64,000 bases of DNA from Liolophura sinensis (Eukaryota; Mollusca; Polyplacophora; Chitonida; Chitonidae). Below, in pieces: positions 1 to 11,946 of the stretch (the first letter of the stretch is position 1; the number at the start of each line of letters is the position of its first letter). A program made the translations under genes and the position numbers. Where the stretch lies: NCBI RefSeq assembly GCF_032854445.1, contig NC_088301.1:2544001-2608000 (forward strand). The letters run 5' to 3'. Under the pieces are notes generated by a model that saw only the letters and a list, made by a program, of their open reading frames with translations, was not told the origin of the DNA and searched no databases.

Positions 1-9
1 ACCCCGAGG

Positions 10-115
10 TTAGTTTCAGGGGTACATACGTCATACTTTACGGTAATACCTCTGGGTTAGTTTCAGGGGTATGTACGTCATACGCTACGGTAATACCCCT
101 GGGCTAGAATCAGCC
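10..115. repeat. 47-bp tandem repeat, about two copies, at the left edge
   Basis: The string TTAGTTTCAGGGGTA recurs at about 10 and 57, followed both times by an ACGTCATAC...TACGGTAATACC block, so the period is about 47 bp. The array may continue beyond the window edge. No coding content is apparent. Confidence 0.75.
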
Positions 116-2220
116 GAAGGGTGAAACTAGTATCAAGCAGTAATATCACTGAAACTGACAATGACAACTGACAACTGACGGACAAAATATCCTCAGCATG
201 GTATGTAAATGAAGTTCGCTAATACAAATATTCGGTATTTCTTACGCCAACAGAACTCTGCTGGAGACGTAATTTACTGTGTCATTAGTCTGTAATACAA
301 AATATTTTCATTGTTATTGTTTATGTTGATATAATGCTAAAATAACAACATAGTATGGGGAGAATTTCGCGCTATGCAGTTTCTTTACTATGGTCCATGA
401 TCAGTAAGAAGTGCTAATTAATACGAGTCTGAGTAACAAAGAGTTTGTACCCAGTGTATTGTTTTATTGTACAAATGTTAATTATTTCATTCAAAACTTT
501 TTGGCAAAACTCCTAAAAGTGTTTGTGTATCACGAGAGTGAATAATTTGTACAAAATGAAAGCTTTTAAAAAACAGCACCATGTACATTTCGCCAATTTC
601 TCATTATACATGTACAAATGAAATCAACCAGCCTATGTATGGTCGATTGGATTTCCCACACAAATATGTATTCTCGCTTTATATGGCATATCATTTTGTG
701 TTTATTGCGTCGCCGTCCATTCTGCATACCACTTGGTGGTTATCATTCAGACTAAAGCAAGCACAAACTTGCGATCATTGGGTCGATTTATAAGAATACA
801 TTCAGCACGTTCAATCTGAAGAATATATTACGCTGTACAAAATATAATATAATCTTCATGCTGATCATTGAGCAGTCGAGTTTTTATTATATTCCACGAT
901 TCGGGTGTTTTAGGCATGTTTTGCGACATGATTTCTCCACTTGTACCCAAATCTCTGTTTTCTTAACGTGTATTAACGTGGAACAATATAACCGGGAAGT
1001 CTGTGTGCACTAAGCCACATAGTCTTAATCGAATTTCATATTTTTTTATCACCTTGGCACCAAACTGTCAGCGGAAACAAGACAAGCAAAATTACAAAAG
1101 CCCTATTTTAAGTCCGTGTTTAGTTTTAGAGTTAATTAAGTTCTGCGTGCAAATAGGAGAGTGAAAGGTTTTATACTAACACCTTTGCCCATTCTCAGTA
1201 ACGGGCTCAGATCATATTTTATTCTCTTTCCAAATGGCATTGTGAGAATTTGTCGACAGTCTTGTATTACTGCATAAACCAGAATTCTGTTGGTGGACAA
1301 AGAATCCACGAGGCCTCTACGTCTACTCTGCGTCTGTGACGTTTAACAAATTGCAATTAATATCACTGCATTTTGTACCGAAACCAGTGTGCTAGGGGTG
1401 TATGTTGCTACTATTTAAGCATTTTAAAATTAACAGCTAGAATAAAATAATAACCACAGTAAAGCGACACAGGCTGGATTAATGGCCCAATTATCACCCT
1501 TCTGGTCCTACTCTCAATAATGTAGTCTTTTATTTTGTTTTGTATAGTGGTCATGTTAGCATTGGCCTAGAAGTAGTGACATGGAGAATAAAACAATTAC
1601 TGACTCATGTCATACATCATCAGTATTCTCACATATAAGCTAACAGATATTTACAAAACCAATGTGTAAATGGTTCACAAAATATATTTACATCCACTTA
1701 CTTACTATGAACAGTGTTTCAAGCACCCGGCTGAAAAACAACATGAAACATGAGCGAAAATAAAATAAATTTCAAATACTAAACTGGCTGTTAACATGAT
1801 ACAGAAGTGTCTGCATACAAAATGAAGACATCATGTGTCCAAAAACACGATAATACTGTTTCTGTCTTCACCGCCATTGTTTCACACCAACCAAGTATAT
1901 ACATGACTCCATACAATGCATTCTCAGCATTCCTGTATATCACGAACATGAATTTGAGCACCAAGATTTCTCCTTTAGGTCCCACAGGGAAAACTACAAT
2001 CAACTTTTAAGAATGTACAACATATTGTCACTCTTCTTTTAGTCTGTTAATTATTGCCAGCCAGTTCCACTACAACACTTGAAGTGTTTCATTTTCCGCT
2101 TTGATGTTAAATATTTGTGACATACCGGTATTGCTGTTGATATACTCCGTGGATGATTTTTCCCGGCTTTAAACACCATATGTGAGCCTGTAATGTACAC
2201 TTATGTTGCGTCGTTAAGAA
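116..2220. other. Non-coding AT-rich stretch downstream of the KCNE-like gene
   Basis: I see only short chance reading frames of 70 codons or fewer (for example 581-793), with no recognisable protein, RNA or repeat. The 3' UTR of the minus-strand gene at 2221 must lie in its right-hand part, but I cannot fix a polyadenylation site. Confidence 0.4.
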
Positions 2221-2748
2221 TTACGTAATTGTCACAGGGCCGTTTTCGTCTATGATTTGTATTTTCACTGTCGGAGTTCGAGGTTTGTTAGGGGTCATTT
2301 GGATCGAGTCGTAGGTCAGCACGGACTCTGTGTCGCTAGGCAACAGCGGCTCTGACGGATCTTCGTCTGTCAGTTGTGACGTAGCAGTCGATGTCGGGGC
2401 GCTTTTGTCGTCTACCGGAAGTATTACAGTGACGCTCTTCCGTGGCGTGGTCGACGGTGTTGTCTTGGCAATAACGCCTATGATTTTTTCCCGTCTGTCA
2501 TTTTTTCGCAGGATAGCCATTTCTTTCAAGTATGCTCGCAGCTGGCTGTCTTGTTGGTTTTTCCTAATGTGTGAGGCGATCATCATGACAATGGACAGAC
2601 CGTACATGAGAACAACCGCCACAACGTAATAAAGCGCTCCAACGTCATCATAGCCGTTCAGGTGCGAGTTGTCGACGTAGGCGTACAGAGTTTCATTAGT
2701 TTTACTGTGCAGCCGAAGCCGCAGTCCTTTGATGTGTGCGTTCATCAT
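2221..2748 (-). CDS. KCNE-like single-pass potassium-channel beta subunit
   Basis: The predicted protein is 175 residues from a Met-Met start. The first ~37 residues are a short extracellular segment with an N-glycosylation sequon (Asn-Glu-Thr, about residue 18). One membrane helix follows at about residues 38-61 (ALYYVVAVVLMYGLSIVMMI), then a basic juxtamembrane stretch (HIRKNQQ) and a long cytoplasmic tail rich in Ser, Thr and Pro. This layout, size and the YxxxVxxxYG-type helix resemble vertebrate KCNE proteins, especially KCNE4, which modulate voltage-gated potassium channels at the plasma membrane. KCNE coding regions are typically uninterrupted, with introns in the 5' UTR. Here a strong splice acceptor (tttatatgtttcag) sits 9 bases before the start Met, which fits. 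The frame stays open upstream to 2877, but that part would be intron. Family assignment rests on topology and weak motif likeness. An unrelated lineage-specific type I membrane protein is the alternative. That it is a real coding exon is more certain than its family. Confidence 0.6.
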   Translation of the reverse strand: MMNAHIKGLRLRLHSKTNETLYAYVDNSHLNGYDDVGALYYVVAVVLMYGLSIVMMIASHIRKNQQDSQLRAYLKEMAILRKNDRREKIIGVIAKTTPSTTPRKSVTVILPVDDKSAPTSTATSQLTDEDPSEPLLPSDTESVLTYDSIQMTPNKPRTPTVKIQIIDENGPVTIT

Positions 2749-2757
2749 TTTGCTGGT

Positions 2758-2775
2758 CTGAAACATATAAAGTGT
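2758..2775 (-). other. Splice acceptor of the KCNE-like coding exon
   Basis: On the minus strand the sequence reads cactttatatgtttcag, a pyrimidine-rich tract ending in CAG. The exon then begins at 2757 with ACCAGCAAAATGATG. A 5' untranslated exon is therefore expected at higher coordinates. I could not identify it. Confidence 0.55.
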
Positions 2776-3252
2776 AAAGCTAACAGGCATCATCAAAATA
2801 CAAATACATTTAAGAAAAATCTTGCTCCACAATGCATGGAGAACATTTAGGACTATAAAAGGCAGTCTGATTAACAAACGAGGGAAGTGTAGAGGGGATG
2901 ATCAAACTGTCGCGCATCCTGTATTTGCTCTTGTTGCTGTAAGTGTTGAAATTATATTGGAACATCATTGCTCTCTGGGGTTACTTGGTGCTCCCATATA
3001 CGTGCATGTATTCTCTGACCAACAAAGCAGATCCCATGACAAAATGTGCACAATTAAACTTGAAACATTCGAATTGTAAGAAAGATTATCTCCCTTTGCC
3101 CAGACGACATCGACAGCCAACAGGTAACCGCACCAACAAAATAAGCCTTGTAGAAGCCTGCTATGTCAGTAGCAGTTTGCGTTATGCTCTCACAGATGTT
3201 TAGTTTCTTGTTTTCATTTGGAATCCTGTCCTACTGCACCCCCACCCCCGCC

Positions 3253-3318
3253 CCCCATGACGTTGGCCGTCGTCGTAAAATGAAATATTCCCGAGTAAGG
3301 CGTAAAATTAAAAAATAG
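3253..3318 (+). repeat. SINE family 1, 3'-end fragment
   Basis: The block ATGACGTTGGCCGTCGTCG...TGAAATATTCCCGAGTAAGGCGTAAAAT matches the tail half of the tRNA-derived SINE seen complete at 34770-35035. The tRNA-like head is missing. A C-rich run precedes it at about 3237-3255. Confidence 0.75.
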
Positions 3319-4252
3319 AAATCAATTGTGTTTATGAAATCAAGTGAATGAAAGGCCTACTTTAGTAGAAACTAACCGATGCCTGGATTTTGGTGACCAT
3401 CGGTGGTATTGGTATTAAAGGGCCTTTAGCAGAAGAGACGTTACCGGCGATCGGTGAGACATTCACTATACACAAAAACAGTATAACGCAGTGCAAAGTT
3501 AGATCATCGTAATGGATTATTGCTGATTGTGACCGGCACTCCACTGGAAGGACAGGGGTGCAATCCGTATGCTGTTTCCATCATGTTAACACTGATAGAC
3601 GGAATTTGCGTCTTAACTATGACCGAAATAATGACGTGCACCTGCGAATAAAGCTTCAACCCTGCAGCACGCACTCTCCCTGGGTTACCCATTACTCAGT
3701 GTTTGATGATGGGGATGTGAGCACAACGCAATGGCAGATGCTGGCTAATACGACAGCTGCGGGCAAGAATTATTAGTTATATGCATACCTGCGTGATACT
3801 AGTCAACAGAATGCCTTTTACCGGGGCTGTCTATGAGGTCACAATTTCATATATGTTTAGTGCATGAATGCATTGTTATAAAATACATACATAACATGCA
3901 TCAAAGAAATGTATATACCTGAAAAGAATTGTGAAAAGACATTGTAACACATGGTTACAAAACAAACCGAGCCTGCAATTAAACAATAACGGATTATAGC
4001 GCATAAAGCAAATGCAATACGTCTATAAAAGACTACTAAATGCACTTCGCTGACAATGTGTTAGACCTTTGTGTAATGCCAGGATTTCGCTGTCACACTT
4101 GATCAGTGATAACTGTTGAGCATAAAGGCAGATGCTAGGGTGTGGGCGATAAACTGACCCGATGTTGTCCATTATACACTACGATGTTTTTCATATATTA
4201 CCGTTGTTTAAGTGTTATTATGTGACATGTCAGATGCTGTTATAAATTCTCT
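3319..4252. other. No feature recognised
   Basis: Only short overlapping frames on both strands are present. I see no family likeness, convincing splice pair or repeat. Confidence 0.35.
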
Positions 4253-4261
4253 GTGGCCTGC

Positions 4262-4435
4262 ATGACTATATGGCCATCATACCGTGTGGTTGATTATGAG
4301 CCAAGTCCAGCGAATGATACTTTATTGATTGGATTTTTCTATATTTCATTGGTGTTTGTAGCCGTACTCATTAGTGTTTTAGCTATGATGCGGCCGCTAG
4401 ATTTCTGTGAGGAGGAAACTCGTGTGACCCACTGA
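4262..4435 (+). CDS. Possible small single-pass membrane peptide or exon, unrecognised
   Basis: A 57-codon frame starts at an ATG and carries an Asn-Asp-Thr sequon directly before one strongly hydrophobic segment (LLIGFFYISLVFVAVLISVL). A short tail with a Cys-Glu-Glu-Glu acidic cluster follows. The order (sequon, helix, tail) echoes the KCNE-like protein about 1.8 kb away on the other strand, but I see no sequence identity between them. No clear splice acceptor or promoter supports it. In AT-rich DNA hydrophobic frames of this size arise by chance, so this is listed only because the topology is coherent. Confidence 0.13.
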   Translation: MTIWPSYRVVDYEPSPANDTLLIGFFYISLVFVAVLISVLAMMRPLDFCEEETRVTH

Positions 4436-4439
4436 GAAT

Positions 4440-5464
4440 ACAGAGCAGAGAGCTCTCCCAATGAATGTAAGGGAGGAGCCCAAAGCCGTTTACGAAGCAT
4501 GTTCTTCCGATGTCTTATCGTTTTAAAGGTGGTCCAGAATACATTTTATTGGTGCTGATGTTTTATGTCCGATCCAGTGACAGTTTTAGGTCTGATCCAA
4601 TGACTGTTAATTTCTGTTTTACGTAAAGAATATTCCGATTCTGCTATTAATTTCTCAAAAATATTTTTCACTATTTTACACTCTTTCTACCTGTTATATT
4701 TCAACACATTCAGATCGATCAAGAATGATAATAACATACAAAGTTCGATAGCCAAAGCAGAGATGGGAATCCAGTATACCGGCACTTGAATGTCTGGTTT
4801 AGCTTGGGTAGGGTACGCTGATCCGTGTTGACCTTCGCATCTGTTCCGGAACATGACGCCTATACACTACATGTGTCCGGTCTTCAGACACGCAGTAAAT
4901 CACAAGCTATTGTGCTCCATTTTCTAAATAATGTGAGAAACACGAATGAGTGTTACACCTTGAGGTCTCTTTTTACAGGCCAATGTCAAAGTCGTTTCAA
5001 AAGTCAAAGTTTCCGACTTACAGCCGGTCAGGGTGACCACTTCATCTTACCGTTACCTGGTTATTAATGAGGACTGGTAATTTTCCCCCAGTACTACACA
5101 GCTAACATGTGTTTATTGTTGCCTCCTCTGCCCGGCCACAAAATTCAATAATTACTTTCACACGTTCTTAGTGGTATATATAATGGAGGTAATAATTTTT
5201 GTTTATACAGCGTTGTACACTCCAACATTTGTAATTTGTTTTCTATACATCTAGATACTTGACTGGAATAAAACATAATAGTGTTAAATTTGTGGTTAGA
5301 TTTATACTACTTCCCTCGTGAATCCTATCCTATACAGCGCCACTTGTTATTTTTATACACATTTCTTTTTTGCCAACAACAGTATTCCGCGGGTACGATT
5401 ATACAGTTCATTCTAAAAGTACATCTTGAATAATAACCTCAAGTCAACTGCATCAAAGTTTAAT
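4440..5464. other. No feature recognised
   Basis: The frame at 4825-5067 and others nearby look like chance. No repeat or RNA gene is visible. Confidence 0.35.
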
Positions 5465-5862
5465 GGATCAAATTTTACCCATACTTTATACCTAAAATAT
5501 CATCATAAAATATCATAAGAAACATATCTTTACAGCGTATAATAACGCATTCTGTGAGAGATAATAGTACGTTTGTTTGTTACTTTCATGAAACCAACAA
5601 CAACAAAAGAAAAAAAACCAAAAAGCGCTTTATACTTGTATGTGCTCACACCTGTCTCATCGAGGACAACATTAGATCTAACAATTGTACCCAGTACTTT
5701 GACAACGTAATGCATTCGTTTTCTTTTACAGATCAAATCTTACCCAAACATTATACCTTAAATATTCTCCATAATGAACATATGTTTACAGCATATGGCA
5801 ACGCCTCCTATGATAGATAATATTATGTTTGTTTATTACCTTGATACAACAAACAAAAATAT
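5465..5862 (+). repeat. Diverged direct duplication, two ~130-bp copies about 266 bp apart
   Basis: Copy one (5465-5600) and copy two (5731-5862) both begin GATCAAAT(T/C)TTACCCA and share ACATAT-TTTACAGC, a GATAATA block and a GTTTGTTT end. The spacer 5617-5728 is itself repeated at 7061-7160. This suggests a dispersed element of at least 400 bp whose class I cannot name. Confidence 0.6.
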
Positions 5863-6982
5863 ATGCTTTTCACAGCACAAGAACACCTTAAACCTCCATG
5901 TAGGCATTATGTAGCTCCTAACACTCTCGTCTCTGTGTGAGGCTACCGGAGCACAAAATCCGTGATATTAGATCCACCCTAACATCCTATCAGGAAGCCT
6001 TTTTCACTGAATGTCTTGAAGACTTGAATCTTGAAACCGATACAAATTGAGAAACTATTAGCTAGCCCATTGGAGAGACTGATAGGGATCATGGTAATTA
6101 TGATCTAACACACCGTTTCTACTCATAATGGAGACAAACAGGGGCAGGAAGCTCCCATCCGTTCTATTCCACTGGGTTACGTAGCTACCGACCTTTGACC
6201 ACAATAACAGGTTGAAGGTTTCCATCGCTTTTAGCTCTGGTTAATGGAGCTAACAAAGAATATACGTCAGAACTATTATCACTTACTCGATAAACTGGTT
6301 AGTTTTCCACGAGAATTTCGCGACTCCGTGCACTATGCTAAGATTGGATTGCGTCCACTAAGTGAAAGGCGTAAAGTATCAGAATGATCAATATATAAAT
6401 ATAAAAGTATGATGTCAACCTGGCATTTTATCATTTGAACAACCTGGCAAATCATATTGGTGGGTTTTAAATAACTGAGTTGAGGTACTATTAACAATAG
6501 TGACAACCAGGGAAAATAAATGTGTATCATGGCGAAGGATCAGGAAACATACACATAATTAACCGTAAATACAGATAAATGTATGAGTAAGTCGTGGAAG
6601 TCGTGTAACTCTGTGATATGGATAAATGTAGTTGTCCACGATGGACCTTTGTCCTTTCAAACATCAAAGCATTGCTCTATATCCATTAAAATCAACGCAT
6701 GCTATACAGCTTTGTTACGCAGACATTCCCTGTGTTTCAATCTCTTTCTGTCTTGTGGAGAGATATACGGTATTTGGTGGTCACGTGGACGTTTCAACGT
6801 GAACACATGTGGTTTCCTGTCAGCACGACGCAATGATACCTGTAGTGCCCGAGTGTTTCAACGATAATCATCATGGTGAAATTCTGTTAACCCCTCTGAA
6901 AGTATTATTGGGATAAATCCAAATAAATTGCTGCTGGATATAACTGTGCACACATTTATGTTCTAAGCGTCAAGTAACCTTA
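5863..6982. other. No feature recognised
   Basis: Short frames at 6333-6530 (minus) and 6583-6867 (plus) show no recognisable domain and no paired splice sites. Confidence 0.35.
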
Positions 6983-7003
6983 ACCCCCCCCCCACCACCA
7001 CCC

Positions 7004-7034
<31 letters not shown>

Positions 7035-7035
7035 C
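6983..7035 (+). repeat. Poly-C tract followed by a CA microsatellite
   Basis: A run of nearly pure C with two CCA interruptions is followed by about seven CA units. The complementary strand has the G runs needed for quadruplex folding. Exact length is unreliable in tracts of this kind. Confidence 0.85.
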
Positions 7036-7060
7036 TTCCCCTCTCCGCTAAACGGAGACA

Positions 7061-7160
7061 ACCAAAAAGCGCGTCATACACCTGTCTCATCGGATAACGT
7101 TAGGTCCGACACTTATACCGAGTATTTTGACAACGTATTTGTTTCTCATTTAAAGTTATC
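7061..7160 (+). repeat. Second copy of the dispersed repeat spacer at 5617-5728
   Basis: Both copies share ACCAAAAAGCGC, then CACCTGTCTCATCG, then a diverged GGA-AACGTTAG stretch and AGTA(T/C)TTTGACAACGTA. Order and spacing are conserved over about 100 bp, so this is a diverged copy of the same element. Confidence 0.65.
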
Positions 7161-8115
7161 AATTTACAACTAGGTCTTAGTTCATGGCTCAGCATTTAAG
7201 CGTAACATTGTTGGTAGAGAAATATAAATGTGTCTGTAGCTATGTCTATGATTTTCTTCTGACACAGGCTCTGACATAACACTAAATAACTACAACTCTT
7301 AAGGTACATGTAAGAGCTTCGTCTGACTTTCTCAATAAATTGGCTCTCTGATAAGAAACGGCCAATTTCCTCCCTTTTTCCAGATTTGAAGACGTTAATT
7401 AAGGACTCGTTAACCTGAAATAACGAAATAGAGATGGTAATTATAGAGGTGAAAGTTACAGACTACGCATGCGGCTTCTCGTCATCCGTCGCATATCGCT
7501 GCAACAACATGACTGACATGACGTCAGTGCCTTAATCGACTGACTGCTCTGAGCACAAACTATCTGTACAATATCATTACCCGTTTAACTCAATAACTTT
7601 TGCACAAAAACTGCCCATCCGCCGAAGACATTTCTCGATTCCTAACGTCAGAGTGTTCTGTTGGTTCCAGGGTTGATTTAAGTCATGAGCAGGCTGCCTT
7701 TATCTAGACAATCTAGGCAACTGGTGTGCCTAATGACAGAGGAAGTCGCATAGAAGACATGCAGTGCGACTTACCAAATACCTATCCGGCTATATCACGT
7801 GAACCTGTAAAGCGATGCTACTGAGATTTTATATTTGATAAAATAAACTGACGGACTTTGACGGACTTCGAGGAAAACATTGTACGAAGCATATTCCCAT
7901 GCGCGACAAGTGTCATATACGCCCACACGAATTTGTTTTCACACAACGAAGAAAGTTAAAAAAATCACGTAACCCATAGATGGCCGCAACTGCAAATGCA
8001 ATATGTGTATAAAAACGTTACACACAGTGTGCTGCATTTGCAAAATGACTAAAAACCACCAAAGTAGTGCCTTGATTGACTCCACAACAACGCGAGGTCC
8101 CTGGATATGGTATCC

Positions 8116-8933
8116 ATGAGAACCACCCATTCCCACATTGCAAGGACCTTCGGCTGGTCTCGTGTAACTGTGTCAAACTTGATGCAACGTTACAGACAGA
8201 CAGGGCAGATATCGGACAGACCAAGAAGAGCCAGGCCTAGGGTAACTACGCCCGGAGAAGCACCTTACACCTGAGGAACCGCTTCTTGACACTAACGTCA
8301 TCGTCAGTCAGTGCCTTAGGTCACCGGGTCAGTCGGCAGACGGTGTCCAGGAAAGTCATGGCTCACAGAATTAGGGCCTATCGACCATTCAGAGGGCAGT
8401 TGTTGACAGCCGATCATCGTCGCCAGAGACTGCGATGGGCTCGAATAGTACGCCGATTACTGCGACGTGATTGGCAACATGTTGTTTTCACGTATGAAAG
8501 CCGTTTCTGCCTGTTCCGAGCCGATGGCAGATTGATTGTGTGGGGTGGGATTTGTGGAGAGGAACGGACACCACTGGTCATCATCTACGGGAACCTAACG
8601 GCTCAACTATACGTGGATGAAATTCTATGCCCTGTTGTCCTACCATTCCTTTAACAGCAGTCACGTCGTGTCCAGCATGACAACGCCAGACCCCATACAG
8701 CTCAAGCTGTACAGAACTTCCTGGACGCCAACGACGTCAACGTCTTGCCGTAGCCGTCACGTTCCCCAGATACTATGTCCTCCATAGAACACCTTTGGGA
8801 TATCATGGGTCGTCGAGTAAGACAACGGCTACACCTTGCAGCCAACCGACAGGAAGTGGCATTCGCTCTCCAAAATGAATGGCAACGAATCCCACGTCAT
8901 CTCATCAGACTACTGACTTTTTCTATGCATTGA
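8116..8933 (+). pseudogene. Tc1-like transposase, inactive remnant
   Basis: This is a broken cut-and-paste transposase of the Tc1/mariner superfamily. The N-terminal helix-turn-helix region (8116-8271) reads IARTFGWSRVTVSNLMQRYR and then a basic GRPR-like stretch. After a frameshift the catalytic domain runs from 8286 to 8933 in one frame. Catalytic motifs are visible: FTYESRF where the family has an Asp in place of this Tyr, HDNARPH with its Asp intact, and SIEHLWD with its Glu intact. The Asp-Glu spacing is 35 residues rather than the usual 34 because of an extra Ser. Two in-frame stops interrupt it, TAA at 8652 and a TAG where the family has Trp (about 8751). Roughly 45-50 residues are missing between FCLFRADGR and the GGIC motif. 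I could not find terminal inverted repeats on either side, so boundaries are those of the coding remnant only. Confidence 0.93.
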
Positions 8934-9381
8934 AGAAAGGGGTGGCCACACGCGATATTGGTTGGTTTTGATATTGACTGATTTTAAAAATAATCAACAT
9001 TTTCTATACTCTGCCCAACGTTAACCAAGATGCAATGGCTATTTTTTTCTACGCCTGCTCTGTTTGTTCACTTGTAAAATGATTTGAGAGCTGCTTTGTC
9101 CGTTCTTACTCAAGACTTTCAATATCCAAATCATTTAGTCTTGTCAATACATTAAACTTCAGTCATTGGCAAAATAAATTGATATGAACTCTTTGTAAAG
9201 TTTCTTTTGGCCGTCAGTTTATATGTATCACACATGATAGCGTATTTGGAAAAGATAGTTACAGCTCAATATGTTTCTCGTGTAAACTGACGTTTGGCAT
9301 AAGTGAGGGTGGTCTTTATGAAAATTGATGACACGGACAAGTCTGTCGTAAGCCAGTTTATTTACCATGTATATGTATTTC

Positions 9382-9504
<123 letters not shown>

Positions 9505-9519
9505 GCAGGCAGGCGTGAG

Positions 9520-9890
9520 GGTACAAGTTCCTCGAAAAGATACATGACAGGGACAAATCAGTCGTGACTAAACGCCTTCCTCATGAATATTCCCGATAGA
9601 CAGGTCAGTCGTGAGTAAAAGTCTTTCTCGTGAATAAACGCGATAGAAACGAGTGAGTCGTGAATAAACGTCTTCCTCATGAAGATACGCGACAGAGAAA
9701 TCAGTCATGAGTAAACTTCTTTCTCGTGAAGATAAGCGATGGGCAAGCCATTCGTTAGCCAACGTCTTCATTATGAATATGTGCGATGGAGATAACTGAA
9801 TAAACGTCTTTCTCGAGAATATACACGAGAGAGACAAGACAGTCGTGAGTAAACGTTTTCCTTCTGAAGATACGCGATTGTCGTGGCACG
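9520..9890 (+). repeat. Degenerate 47-49 bp tandem repeat, about seven units
   Basis: The core GTCGTGAGTAAACGTCTTTC recurs near 9561, 9608, 9657, 9703, 9751, 9798 and 9842, with spacing of 46-49 bp. Each is followed by TCGTGAA(G/T)ATACGCGA. An outlying related piece lies at about 9315-9365 on the other side of the AT microsatellite, so that microsatellite seems to have expanded inside the array. Confidence 0.8.
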
Positions 9891-11431
9891 GCCTACGTGG
9901 CATTAATTAAACAACTTTCAGAGAATTTTTTAAATCGAAGTTTTCCCATCAAACCACTTAGAGAAGCTCCTGGAATGGATCGAAGACGATAGATTATCTG
10001 TGAGTAGCACTTGGAAGGGTCTCGACGGAACTTAGTGGTTACTCGATTTGGATGCTGTCGTAATAGCCTGCCATTAGAGATCTGGGCAGCAAATAGCTGC
10101 CTAAGCAACATAATGGTCGCTAGCTAAAACACCTGACCATCAGCTAATACACACGCATACAACGACTGGTTGCGTACAGAGGCCAAGAAGCGCATAAGAT
10201 GGGCCTTAAGGAAGAGACCTGTTTTCCTGTCATGCACCGAATTTTTTCCTACCCAAGGATCACAAGGATTTCTTGATTCCAAATGAACGCAGATGTCTTT
10301 TCAAGAAATCAAGCACAGCTTTATAAGGCCACGTAATGTTCTTAGTTTCCACGAAGAACTATTTCTCCATGTAGTTGGAAAGGTGTTCATAGCTGGATCG
10401 TGCAGTCACATAAAACCCATCTGCTCGGTGTCAAACACATGAATAGATCTCGACAGGACCCAAGGAGGTGTATTTAGCGATAACCTTGCACAAAGCACAA
10501 TGTTCTCTGAACTGTTAAATTTTGGTTATTGGTTTTATCATTTCTTCCACTGGCCAGAGCTAGCTGACACACCACAAACATAAAGCTCAGCATCATCGAA
10601 GGTAGATGTATGTGTTGGCTACGAAATCCACTGCCTAGAGTACGCCCTTCTATTTGAAGGCAATAAAAACACGAATAAAAAGAAATAAATTCTGAACGAA
10701 AATTCAGTTATGAATCAATGTTTGTTTCGTGTAGATACGTGGATTTCGGCTTGCCTAGCACTGATGGAAGTTCGAATTCACCACATATTGAACGTTGGTT
10801 CACTTTGTTCGATTCAACAGCTAGCGTGACGCTAGTAGTATCTCAGCTAGCTTGGGCTCCATTTTAAAACTGGAGTACTAATATATACACATAGCGCTCA
10901 ATTGCCAGTCTGAGGTAATAAACATTAAAACGTTTAGTGTATTAGTGCAGGCATACCCTGATCAAAACTGCGATCAAGTTTAAGAATTGTAGTGTTTATA
11001 GTCATTCAACCTGCATTATGTTGCTATTTACAACACTGGTAAGGCACCATAATCAATTCTTCTCTCGTTCTCGGGAACTCAAGGTCGAAGGAAACTCGCA
11101 TGTGTACTGTTTTATTCACTTACCATATACACGTGTAGGTTACGGAACAAAACAACAGTATATTTTGTCAAGCATGATAGCAATTCTTTTCAAAGCTGTA
11201 ACTGGAGACAAAAAAACAAGACAAATTACATAAACAGGAAAAGTCAAGTGACAGAACAAAGAACATATTACACAGTGCAACAAAATCTTGCCTAGATTAA
11301 TACTAACTAAAACACTGAATTGCTTAAAATTGGAAATTTTTGTCCCTGATAAAAAAAAAGACGACTAAGAAAAGCCGCATCTGAAAACAATGTACAACGT
11401 GCTAGTTATTTTTGAATTAGTTTTTAATTCA
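9891..11431. other. No feature recognised
   Basis: Frames at 9893-10111 (minus) and 11018-11233 (plus) have no recognisable domain. No repeat is evident. Confidence 0.35.
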
Positions 11432-11624
11432 AACACTTATACGACGGGGCAGAGCCCGGGGGAAACCCACGACCATCCGCAGGTTTCTCGAAGACCTTCC
11501 CACGTACGGCCGGAGAGGAAGCCAGCATGAGCTGGACTTGAACTCACAGCCACCGCATTGGTGAGAGACTCCTGGGTCATTACGCTGCGCTAGCGCGCTA
11601 ACCAACTGAGCCACGATGGCCCCC
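11432..11624 (-). repeat. SINE family 1, tRNA head present, internal deletion
   Basis: Read on the minus strand, the element starts with a tRNA-like head (GTGGCTCAGTTGGTTAGCGC, matching an A box). A B-box-like GTGAGTTCAAGTCCAGC comes next, then the SINE body. The block containing CCAGCATTATGGTGGGAGGAAA is missing, so the CCGGGGGAAACC part joins directly to the TATACGACGG part. The 3' tail is also lost. Confidence 0.9.
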
Positions 11625-11946
11625 AAATTATCATATCTGGCTAGGAAAATTGATGAAGCTCAGACTATATTTAAAATTGTTTCATATAATATCTGGTTTA
11701 TATAACCAGTAATAAAGAAACTGAAATCTTCAAAGGAATCATCGCTTTGTTCTAAATGTCTTTAACTGGGAAGGATTGGCCGCTATTTGACCCACAACAA
11801 GAGAATAGTTTGCACAGAAACAATGTCGCTAAATGTGAGTACATACCCGGATATAGTGCTTTATCCAACAGTACATTCTGGTTACATGTGACAGAAATCG
11901 AGCAACATAGTGGAAAAATCATGACATGATAAACTGCTTTCGTTAC

